This document shows, piece by piece, positions 7,717-13,218 of a stretch of 16,245 nucleotides of DNA (the stretch's first letter is position 1; every line of letters begins with the position of its first letter). A program made the translations under genes and the position numbers. Under the pieces are notes generated by a model. It saw only the letters and a program-made list of their open reading frames with translations, had not been told where the DNA came from and made no database searches. The stretch spans positions 1-16,245 of the forward strand of contig USEH01000025.1 in assembly GCA_900553675.1 (NCBI GenBank), read 5' to 3'. This stretch comes from an uncultured Ruminococcus sp. GTDB lineage: Bacteria > Bacillota > Clostridia > Oscillospirales > Ruminococcaceae.

Positions 7717-8505
7717 TCAGACGGTACAGCCCGCAAACGGAGTTCTTGCCAAAATGAATTCATTCTGCGGAAACTGCGCTTCAAGCTTTTTCTTAAGATA
7801 TTCCATAGCGATAGCCTCGGTTTCGTAATGTCCCGCGTCGATAAGGGTTACGCCTATTCTTTCGGCTTCCAAAAACTGATGGTGCTTTATTTCCGAGCTT
7901 ATAAACGCGTCCAGCCCGAGCTCTCTTGCTTTCTCGATTCCCTCGCCGCCTGCGCCGGATATCATGCCAACGTGCTTTATCTGCCTGTCGCCCGCGACAT
8001 ATTTTATCGCAACACATCCGAACTTCTCACGGCAGAGCTTTGCCAGCTGCCAAGGGGTCATGCCGGCACCCGAACATTCGCCGATTGCACCGTAGCCAAC
8101 TGGTCTGCCGGTAACGCTGTCAAAGCGGTTGACTTCCATCAGCGTGTGGGTGTTTTTAAGACCCAGGCGGTCGCACATCATGTCGCTTATGCTGTACTCG
8201 GCACTGTCTAAATTTGTATGCGAGCATATGCAAGCTATGCCCGACTTAAGCATATTGCAGGCGGGATTGTCCTCCGTCAAAGAGCGCAAGGGCGTGAAAA
8301 TAACCGGATGATGGGTTAAAATCAGACTGCACCCAAGCTCGGTCGCCTCTTTTATCACCTTGTTTGTGGCGTCCAGTGCCAGAAGAACCTTTGAAACGCT
8401 TTGGCTGCCGTCGCCGACAAGAAGCCCTGCGTTGTCCCACTCGTCCTGAGTGCGGTAGGACGCAAAGCTGTCAATATATTCATAAATCTGTGATACTGTT
8501 GTCAT
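7717..8505 (-). CDS. NIF3/DUF34 family dinuclear-metal protein
   Basis: This 262-aa protein is of the compact NIF3 (DUF34/YqfO-like) type, without the central insert domain seen in some Bacillus homologues. The metal site is complete: H65-H66 in LTHHPVIF, D100 in HTNLD, and H226 and E230 in DAGHYETE. The family is often labelled GTP cyclohydrolase 1 type 2 homologue, but its cellular role is not settled. Its start overlaps the end of trmK by 26 nt. This trmK-nif3 pairing is conserved in Firmicutes and suggests translational coupling. Confidence 0.93.
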   Translation of the reverse strand: MTTVSQIYEYIDSFASYRTQDEWDNAGLLVGDGSQSVSKVLLALDATNKVIKEATELGCSLILTHHPVIFTPLRSLTEDNPACNMLKSGIACICSHTNLDSAEYSISDMMCDRLGLKNTHTLMEVNRFDSVTGRPVGYGAIGECSGAGMTPWQLAKLCREKFGCVAIKYVAGDRQIKHVGMISGAGGEGIEKARELGLDAFISSEIKHHQFLEAERIGVTLIDAGHYETEAIAMEYLKKKLEAQFPQNEFILARTPFAGCTV

Positions 8506-9193
8506 AATCTTCTCCGATATATCTATAAAGCTGTTTAACCCGACTTATAATTTCCTCCGCCCTGCTAAGAACCTCACCGTTTCGGCTTTCGCTCATAGCT
8601 TTGGCAGCGGTTTCAAGCCGGCTTGCCTGTTTCATTATGTATTTTTTCGCGGACGCGTCGCGCGGGTCGAGCGCACCGACAATCCGCTCAGTCTCGGACG
8701 GCTTGCGTGGGCTTCCGGTGTAGACTGCCCTCATTGCGGTATACAAAAATCCGCCGTCCTCGCAGGCACGCTGACATATAATCTCATAGCCGTTTTCATA
8801 TAGCCACGAAATCAGCTCGGGCTCGCGGGTGTTGGGCTGCAAAACAAGGTTTACGCCGTGTTTAAGCCACTCCGCGCGGGCGACTATGTCTATTATAAGC
8901 TCGCCGCCCATTCCGGCGATAACGACGTCCGAAATGCCCTCCGGCGAAACGTTATCAAGTCCGTCCGACTTAATTATGCGTATTCTGTCTGCGCAGGGGC
9001 TTGCAACTATACTTTTCTGCGCACTTTTAAGCGGTCCGTCGGCGATATCGCAGGCGTGTGCCCTTTCGCAAACGCCGTTTTCAACTAAATACACCGGCAG
9101 CAGGGCATGGTCTGTCCCAACGTCGCAGACGGTTTTCCCGCCCGCGACGAGTCCGGCACAGAGCATCAGTCTTTTTGAAAGCGAAACCGACAT
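8480..9193 (-). CDS. trmK: TrmK, tRNA (adenine22-N1)-methyltransferase
   Basis: This 237-aa protein matches TrmK, which methylates N1 of adenine 22 in the D-arm of tRNAs (notably tRNA-Ser) using S-adenosylmethionine. The Rossmann SAM-binding motif is DVGTDHA (24-30), followed by the acidic ACDI segment near 47-50 and VIAGMGG (91-97), with LQPN later (the NPPY-like catalytic region). A helical, coiled C-terminal part (about 170-225) is typical of the family. AGGA lies 7 nt before the ATG. The gene begins 3 nt after the DUF1858 gene and overlaps the NIF3 gene at its 3' end, so it sits inside a tight operon. Confidence 0.94.
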   Translation of the reverse strand: MSVSLSKRLMLCAGLVAGGKTVCDVGTDHALLPVYLVENGVCERAHACDIADGPLKSAQKSIVASPCADRIRIIKSDGLDNVSPEGISDVVIAGMGGELIIDIVARAEWLKHGVNLVLQPNTREPELISWLYENGYEIICQRACEDGGFLYTAMRAVYTGSPRKPSETERIVGALDPRDASAKKYIMKQASRLETAAKAMSESRNGEVLSRAEEIISRVKQLYRYIGEDYDNSITDL

Positions 9194-9196
9194 TGC

Positions 9197-9397
9197 TTAT
9201 TCCTGTCCGAAGTATTCGCGGAGCTTTTTAACAAGCTTGTCCGGATCGGCACCATGAACCTCGCACGCCTCGGCAATCGATTCTCCCCTTGCGGAAGGGC
9301 AGCCTAAGCAGTGCATACCCATCTCTAAAAACATGGGAGCGCAGCCTGCGTCCATATCCAATACATCGCCGATGATAGAATCCTTTGTGATCTGCAT
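9197..9397 (-). CDS. DUF1858 small cysteine protein
   Basis: This 66-aa protein fits the DUF1858 (ScdA N-terminal-like) domain, found alone in anaerobes or attached to hybrid-cluster and di-iron proteins. The family features are an opening helix (ITKDSIIGDVLD), C19, and GMHCLGCPSARGESIAEAC, with C30 and C33 in a CxxC arrangement that may bind metal or respond to redox state. AAGGAGG lies 7 nt before the ATG, close to ideal. It is the first gene of the trmK-nif3-rqcH operon and has a good promoter upstream. A redox or NO-related role is suggested for relatives, but no specific function can be assigned here. Confidence 0.88.
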   Translation of the reverse strand: MQITKDSIIGDVLDMDAGCAPMFLEMGMHCLGCPSARGESIAEACEVHGADPDKLVKKLREYFGQE

Positions 9398-9446
9398 AAT
9401 ATATCCTCCTTAATAATATAAATATAGTATGATATCTTTACAGACA

Positions 9447-9475
9447 ATTATATATTATTTCCCGAATTTTTGCAA
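9447..9475 (-). promoter_or_regulatory. Sigma-A promoter of DUF1858-trmK-nif3-rqcH operon
   Basis: On the minus strand TTGCAA (9475-9470) and a perfect TATAAT (9452-9447) are 17 nt apart. The start point would be near 9440, giving a leader of about 43 nt before the DUF1858 gene. The promoter follows directly after the terminator of the zinc-ribbon gene. Confidence 0.8.
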
Positions 9476-9484
9476 CACCAATAA

Positions 9485-9522
9485 ATAAAAAATACGGCAT
9501 GAACTTAAAAAAGTCCACGCCG
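9485..9522 (-). terminator. Intrinsic terminator of zinc-ribbon gene
   Basis: A 12-bp stem (arms 9522-9511 and 9506-9495 on the minus strand, with two G-U pairs) closes a 4-nt loop and is followed by TATTTTTTAT. It lies about 45 nt after the stop codon of the zinc-ribbon gene. Confidence 0.88.
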
Positions 9523-9566
9523 CGATTTTCAGCAATGATTAAAGAGCTATATCAGTATAAAACCGA

Positions 9567-9836
9567 TTAGTTTTCTTCTTTCTGCTTGGCAAAGCATTCG
9601 CTGCAGTAAACCGGTCTGTCGTCATGGGGCTTGAAAGGAACCTTTGCTTCCTTACCGCAGGACGCGCAAACGGCAGTGTAGAACTGTCTTCCGGCTTCCT
9701 TCTTGGATCTGCGGCATTCCTTGCACATCTTAGGCTCATTCTCGAAGCCTTTTTCTGCGTAAAATTCCTGCTCGCCGGCCGTGAAAACGAATTCCTTTCC
9801 GCAATTACGGCATACTAATGTTTTGTCTTCGTACAT
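9567..9836 (-). CDS. Double zinc-ribbon protein (four CxxC pairs)
   Basis: This 89-aa protein has four CxxC pairs: C9/C12, C38/C41, C57/C60 and C78/C81. The first two pairs frame the sequence KEFVFTAGEQEFYAEKGF, the hallmark of a zinc-ribbon family widespread in Firmicutes. The last two frame KEAKVPFKPHDDRPVYC, the CxxC-x17-CxxC type. Two separate zinc-ribbon folds are therefore likely, joined by a basic linker (RRSKKEAGR). Such proteins are usually assumed to bind nucleic acid or act as small metal proteins, but no precise role is known. GAGGG precedes the ATG. It appears to be a single-gene unit with a terminator on each side. Confidence 0.88.
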   Translation of the reverse strand: MYEDKTLVCRNCGKEFVFTAGEQEFYAEKGFENEPKMCKECRRSKKEAGRQFYTAVCASCGKEAKVPFKPHDDRPVYCSECFAKQKEEN

Positions 9837-9924
9837 ATTTTTTCCCTCGCTTTTAGTGATTTGCCAAGCTGACTAACACCTGCAACTTCGATTAATAATA
9901 TGAACTAATCAGTAACGTTCGGAA

Positions 9925-9942
9925 TTAAGCTGCATGGCTTAA
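9925..9942. repeat. Short inverted repeat upstream of zinc-ribbon gene
   Basis: TTAAGC and GCTTAA flank a 6-nt centre (TGCATG). The repeat lies just downstream of the sigma-gene terminator and about 90 nt before the zinc-ribbon start. It could be an operator or a secondary terminator stem. No convincing promoter was found between it and the gene. Confidence 0.4.
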
Positions 9943-9949
9943 AATTTAT

Positions 9950-9969
9950 AAAAACCCCTCAGGGCTTTT
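9950..9969 (-). terminator. Intrinsic terminator of sigma factor gene
   Basis: Right after the stop codon the minus strand folds into an 8-bp stem (AAAAGCCC with GGGTTTTT, one G-U pair) and a TGAG loop, with the T run forming part of the stem and then AT-rich sequence. The stem is short, so termination may be incomplete and some transcripts could reach the zinc-ribbon gene. Confidence 0.65.
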
Positions 9970-9970
9970 A

Positions 9971-10522
9971 TCATAGTTTGCGGCGGAGCTTTTTTCGCAC
10001 CCTTGCAAGCGCGTTATCCGCCGATTTGAGCGATATCCCCAGCTTATCGGCTATTTCCTGATAGCTTGCGCCGGACATATACAGTTCAAAAGCACTTTTT
10101 TCGGTTTTGCTTAAACCGTTTTCCATCCACAAAAAAACCTCGCTCAGCTCTTCGCGGCTGATTACGATATTTTCGGGAGACTGCGAGCCTTCAAGCTCCA
10201 GCCCTTCGATATTTTCTTCGCAGCGGCTTATCCGCTGAGATTTTCTTATCGCGGTGATGATCCTGTTGTGAACGCAGGAGTAGGCATAGGTGGAAAAGCT
10301 TGCCTCTCTTTCGCCGTTATAGGTTTTAACGGCGTTCATCAGACCCAGTATCCCTTCGGACACCAGATCGTCGAAATCGGACAGATTCGTCGAGTAAAGC
10401 CGCGCAACACGCCGCACCGTTGCCAGATGGCGGGAAATAAGCTCAGAATAAGCCGCTTCGTCTGACATTGAAATCGAAACGAGGCTTTCGTCGCTTTCGG
10501 TTTTATATCCGTTTTGCAGCAA
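9971..10522 (-). CDS. sigH: SigH (Spo0H)-like RNA polymerase sigma factor
   Basis: This sigma-70 family protein of about 183 aa contains region 2 (FDDLVSEGILGLMNAVKTYN through FSTYAYSCVHNRIITAIRKSQR) and region 4 (LSKTEKSAFELYMSGASYQEIADKLGISLKSADNALARVRKKL). The region 4 pattern SYQEIA...KS.DNAL.RV..KL is that of Bacillus SigH, which drives early sporulation and competence genes. The protein is shorter than Bacillus SigH (218 aa), mostly between the two regions. I place the start at TTG (10522) because GAGGTG ends 6 nt upstream. A GTG at 10531 in frame lies inside that ribosome site and is unlikely. It follows ftsZ, the place where many clostridia carry spoIIGA-sigE-sigG. Another sigma subclass cannot be excluded. 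Confidence 0.85.
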   Translation of the reverse strand: MLQNGYKTESDESLVSISMSDEAAYSELISRHLATVRRVARLYSTNLSDFDDLVSEGILGLMNAVKTYNGEREASFSTYAYSCVHNRIITAIRKSQRISRCEENIEGLELEGSQSPENIVISREELSEVFLWMENGLSKTEKSAFELYMSGASYQEIADKLGISLKSADNALARVRKKLRRKL

Positions 10523-10551
10523 GGCTACCACCTCACAAATCTATCACTTTG

Positions 10552-10613
10552 ACATAATAGCATTTTTGCACTAAAAAGTCAAGTCCATTGCGCAAATTTT
10601 TGCGCTATTATGT
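10552..10613. repeat. Inverted repeat enclosing the sigma gene promoter
   Basis: ACATAATAGC (10552-10561) and its exact complement GCTATTATGT (10604-10613) lie 42 nt apart, with the promoter between them. One arm contains the -10 box. A second palindrome, GCGCAAA-TT-TTTGCGC (10590-10605), sits just upstream of the -35 box. The layout suggests operator sites for a dimeric regulator, but no regulator is identified. Confidence 0.7.
10554..10582 (-). promoter_or_regulatory. Sigma-A promoter of sigma factor gene
   Basis: On the minus strand TTGACT (10582-10577) and TATTAT (10559-10554) are 17 nt apart, with the TTG start about 30 nt downstream of the -10 box. The leader is therefore very short. 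The promoter lies between the arms of a 10-bp inverted repeat. Confidence 0.85.
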
Positions 10614-10644
10614 GAAAAGCGACAAAAACAACGTTGAATATATA

Positions 10645-10677
10645 GCAAAAACGGCACAGAAATTGCTTTCCGTGCCG
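10645..10677 (-). terminator. ftsZ: Intrinsic terminator of ftsZ
   Basis: An 11-bp stem with one G-U pair (arms 10677-10667 and 10662-10652 on the minus strand) closes a GCAA tetraloop and is followed by TTTTTGC. It lies about 20 nt after the ftsZ stop codon, so ftsZ ends its own transcript before the sigma factor gene. Confidence 0.92.
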
Positions 10678-10698
10678 CAAAAATATGCTTTTTCAGCG

Positions 10699-11772
10699 TC
10701 AGTTCTGGAACAGGTTCTTCCACAGACCATCATAGAAGCTGCCCGAATCTTCGGCGCTTTCCTGACTCGGCTCTGAAGACGATGCGTTCTCAGCCTCGCC
10801 GTCTTCATTGGGAGCGCTGTAAGCGTCGAAATCGGAAGCGATGACAATAACGTCGATAGTGTCGGAAAGCTCCTCGTTAAAGCTTGTACCAAAGATAAGC
10901 TCAACATCCTCGGCGGCTGCCTTGGTTATGGTATCGGTAAGCTCTGCAACGTCTCCCGCGATGATATCGTCGGACATGGTGATGTTAAGAAGCAGCCTCT
11001 TGGCGCCCTTGATAGAGGTTTCAAGTAGAGGACTGGATATAACCTGAGCAACAGCGTCGGCAACCTTGTCCTTGCCCTCGCCGTGACCTATCGCCATGTG
11101 AGCGTAGCCCGCGTTGGACATTATCGTCTTAACGTCGGCAAAGTCGACGTTGATTTCGCCGTTGCGCAGAATAAGCTCGGTCACGCTTAAAACGGCAGTC
11201 TTTAAGATATCGTCAGCCAGTGCGAACGACTGACGCATGGTTAAATTCTCTTTTCCTGTAAGCAGCTTTTGGTTGGGGATGACAATAAGCGAATCGACGT
11301 TTGCCAGAAGGTTTTCGATTCCTTTTTCTGCCTGCTTAAGCTTTCTTGCGCCCTCAAAGGCAAAAGGCTTTGTAACCACCGCAACGGTTAGTATTCCAAG
11401 CTCTCTTGCAATTTCGGCGACAACAGGGGCAGCACCGGTTCCGGTTCCTCCGCCCATGCCGGCGGTGATGAACACCATATCCGCGCCCTTGAGGTTTTCG
11501 AGTATTTCATCCTTGGATTCCTGAGCGGCACCCTCGCCTCTTTCGGGCTTTCCGCCTGCTCCCAATCCGTGGGTAAGCTTTTGACCTATCTGGATTTTGG
11601 TCGTTGCCTTGGAGTTTTTAAGAGCCTGAGCGTCTGTGTTTACAGCTATGTATTCAACGTTTTGTATGCCCGCTGCAACAATACAGTTGAGCGCGTTACC
11701 TCCGCCTCCGCCGACGCCTACTACTTTAATCTTGGCAAGATCTATTCCTTCATTTTCCATAACGAAGCCCAT
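10699..11772 (-). CDS. ftsZ: Cell division protein FtsZ
   Basis: This 357-aa tubulin homologue polymerises into the Z ring that positions the division machinery. The GTP-binding core shows VVGVGGGGGNALN, the tubulin signature GGGTGTG (107-113) and the T7 loop NVDFADVKTIM (208-218), which completes the GTPase site of the neighbouring subunit. Spacing and length of the globular part are normal. The acidic linker after about residue 320 is short, and the end reads SFYDGLWKNLFQN. The usual FtsZ tail motif (D-x-IPxFLR-like), which binds FtsA, SepF and other partners, is not recognisable. GGAGG lies 9 nt before the chosen ATG. A second ATG four codons in has poorer spacing. It has its own promoter and terminator. 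Confidence 0.97.
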   Translation of the reverse strand: MGFVMENEGIDLAKIKVVGVGGGGGNALNCIVAAGIQNVEYIAVNTDAQALKNSKATTKIQIGQKLTHGLGAGGKPERGEGAAQESKDEILENLKGADMVFITAGMGGGTGTGAAPVVAEIARELGILTVAVVTKPFAFEGARKLKQAEKGIENLLANVDSLIVIPNQKLLTGKENLTMRQSFALADDILKTAVLSVTELILRNGEINVDFADVKTIMSNAGYAHMAIGHGEGKDKVADAVAQVISSPLLETSIKGAKRLLLNITMSDDIIAGDVAELTDTITKAAAEDVELIFGTSFNEELSDTIDVIVIASDFDAYSAPNEDGEAENASSSEPSQESAEDSGSFYDGLWKNLFQN

Positions 11773-11874
11773 TTTCTTATTCCTCCATTATCTATTAATC
11801 AATGCTTGTTCTTCTCAACAGGCTGGGACACAATCTATGCCGAAGAAAAGCCACACACATCTAAATACAGTATT

Positions 11875-11903
11875 ATAGTAGCATAAAATCTCGCTATTTG
11901 CAA
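11875..11903 (-). promoter_or_regulatory. Likely promoter of ftsZ
   Basis: TTGCAA (11903-11898) and TACTAT (11880-11875) are 17 nt apart on the minus strand. A perfect TATAAT (11877-11872) overlaps the -10 box three bases further on, at 20-nt spacing. Either -10 box would give a leader of about 95 nt. A dedicated promoter would let ftsZ expression differ from the upstream cell-wall genes. Confidence 0.7.
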
Positions 11904-11972
11904 TAGTTTTTGAAAACAAATTTCAGATAATTTGTTCCAATCTGAATACTTTTTTGCGATTGTTGGCAAAAG

Positions 11973-12000
11973 TCCCTGAAAAACTTAATATTCGCAGGGA
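11973..12000 (-). terminator. Possible weak terminator after ftsQ
   Basis: TCCCTG and CAGGGA form a 6-bp stem around a 16-nt loop on the minus strand, followed by CTTTT. The stem is short and the loop is long, so read-through into ftsZ is likely even if this works. Confidence 0.35.
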
Positions 12001-12019
12001 TTATGCTTCCTCGGACATG

Positions 12020-12190
12020 TCATTCACCGTTGTTCTCGCCGCCTTCACCGCCTTCGCCGTCCTGCTGTTCGGGATTCATTCCGTCTAAGATCGACTGTTC
12101 AAGCTCCTTGCGGTTTTTAAGATCCTCCTCCATCGCGGCAAGATCCTCGTCGGTGACAAACGAAGCTCCGGCAGACGCGCTGTGATATTA
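12020..12190 (-). other. Out-of-frame continuation of ftsQ
   Basis: From about 12190 the frame one base ahead of the ftsQ frame is open to a TGA at 12022-12020. It encodes HSASAGASFVTDEDL, an acidic helical stretch (AAMEEDLKNRKELEQSILDG) and a Gly/Glu-rich end (DGEGGEGGENNGE). This looks like natural bacterial coding sequence. The in-frame version gives a Cys/Arg-rich tail (RVCRSFVCHRRGSCRDGGG) that looks like a shadow. The switch lies within roughly 12183-12193. A single inserted base or a two-base loss explains it. Confidence 0.8.
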
Positions 12191-12923
12191 TCCTTCCGGT
12201 GATGGCAGGGTCGAGCTCATCCGCTATCGCCTTTATGTAGCGGAGCTTGTATTCATAGTCAAGCGAGCTTCCGAACTCGACATCTATGCGCCCCTCATAG
12301 CCGAGCATAATGTCGGTTCTGTCGGTTATGTCTATGTATGAAATTTTGCCGGGACAGGTTTCTTCGATGGAGTTAAGAAGGTCGTTAACAATGCTTATCT
12401 TGTTTGGATCCTTTGATTCGAGCTGCTTGCCAAGACCAACGCCTGTAAGATCCAAGCCGTATATCTGCATAAGCTCGACTCTGGGGGAAGCCTGCTCGGT
12501 TTCGAGATACCTTCCGCTGCGGCTGACGACGGCATATCGCGCACCCTCGTAGCGGCAGCAGGCAAACGGCTCGGCTTCCTCAACGGCTATAATCATCTTG
12601 TCGGGAAGCTTCCGCTTTACCGATATGTTTTCGATGTATATAAGCGTTTCCATTATTTTGCGCTCGGCTTTGTCGGTGTTGATGTTGTACATGTTCTTTC
12701 CGGTGGAGAGATTGCCAGCGGAGAGGATCTGCGCAGAGGAGTATTTTTCGTTTCCGGTTATTACAAACTCGTTTATCCGGAAAAGCACCGTTCGGGAGAG
12801 TATGAACAGGACAAGCGCGGAGATTATGAATATCATAAGATAATATAGCGAAAGATTTCTCCTGCGCCTGCGGCGGCGTACATTTCTGCCGCGCGGCTGG
12901 GGCGACTTGACGACGTCTCTCAT
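12117..12923 (-). CDS. ftsQ: Cell division protein FtsQ/DivIB, apparent 3' frameshift
   Basis: This bitopic membrane protein stabilises the FtsL-FtsB complex at the septum and helps activate septal synthesis. A very basic cytoplasmic N-terminus (RGRNVRRRRRRR, about 11-23) precedes one membrane helix (about 27-46). A POTRA domain begins at FRINEFVITGNEKYSSAQIL and is followed by the beta domain (IYIENISVKRKLPDKMIIAVEEAEPFACC onward). The reading frame ends after 268 codons, but the last 23 residues look spurious. The expected tail continues in the next frame to 12020, which would give a protein of about 300 residues. AAGGA lies 9 nt before the ATG. It follows murA across a hairpin-rich spacer. 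Sequencing error, pseudogenisation and frameshifting are all possible. Confidence 0.85.
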   Translation of the reverse strand: MRDVVKSPQPRGRNVRRRRRRRNLSLYYLMIFIISALVLFILSRTVLFRINEFVITGNEKYSSAQILSAGNLSTGKNMYNINTDKAERKIMETLIYIENISVKRKLPDKMIIAVEEAEPFACCRYEGARYAVVSRSGRYLETEQASPRVELMQIYGLDLTGVGLGKQLESKDPNKISIVNDLLNSIEETCPGKISYIDITDRTDIMLGYEGRIDVEFGSSLDYEYKLRYIKAIADELDPAITGRIISQRVCRSFVCHRRGSCRDGGGS

Positions 12924-12981
12924 TTTTTCACATCCTTACACTAACAAAGTATCAAAAACCAAAGACTTAAAAGCTTTCCGT

Positions 12982-13161
12982 CCACCCTTTCTCGAAAGGG
13001 TGGCAGGGTCTTGGGGCAGCGCCCCGAGTCGCTCCCCGCAGGGAGCGAAATCCCCAGCGAAGCGAAACGCAGGAGAGGGAACAAAAACAGTCCAGTGGAC
13101 TGTTTTTGTGTGGGAGGACCCTCGTCGGGGGTCCTCCTATGGGCGCACGGAGTGCGTCCAT
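12982..13161. repeat. Array of GC-rich hairpins between murA and ftsQ
   Basis: This non-coding spacer packs six palindromes with little between them. 12982-13003 has a 9-bp stem with a CTCG loop. 13013-13025 is GGGGC-AGC-GCCCC. 13029-13048 has an 8-bp stem around CGCA. 13081-13109 has a 13-bp stem with a 3-nt loop, flanked by A and T runs. 13113-13137 has a 9-bp stem. 13139-13161 has a 10-bp stem with one G-T pair. A weaker ACTGC/GCAGT pair extends it to 13187. Composition differs sharply from the flanking AT-rich sequence. The style resembles dispersed palindromic repeats common in Ruminococcaceae. Open frames here on both strands are low-complexity shadows. Confidence 0.85.
13081..13109. 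terminator. Symmetric terminator-like hairpin within the array
   Basis: The perfect 13-bp stem ACAAAAACAGTCC / GGACTGTTTTTGT has A runs on one side and T runs on the other, so it could end transcription on either strand. On the minus strand it would fall between murA and ftsQ and reduce transcription into ftsQ. The T run is part of the stem and is followed by CCC, so its strength is uncertain. Confidence 0.5.
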
Positions 13162-13218
13162 GACTGCACAAACTTTCCTCACGCAGTAAACCCTGATATA
13201 TCATCAAAAATCAAAAAC

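Noticed and set aside
10523..10531. GTG at 10531 as start of the sigma factor
   Set aside because: This codon lies within the GAGGTG ribosome site itself. The TTG at 10522 has ideal spacing.
12183..12193. Programmed ribosomal frameshift in ftsQ
   Set aside because: No slippery heptamer or clear downstream pseudoknot was recognised at the switch point. An indel or sequencing error is simpler, so this remains only a minor alternative.
12982..13187. CRISPR array or insertion sequence
   Set aside because: The palindromes differ from one another, there are no regular spacers, and no transposase frame or terminal inverted repeats enclosing one are present.
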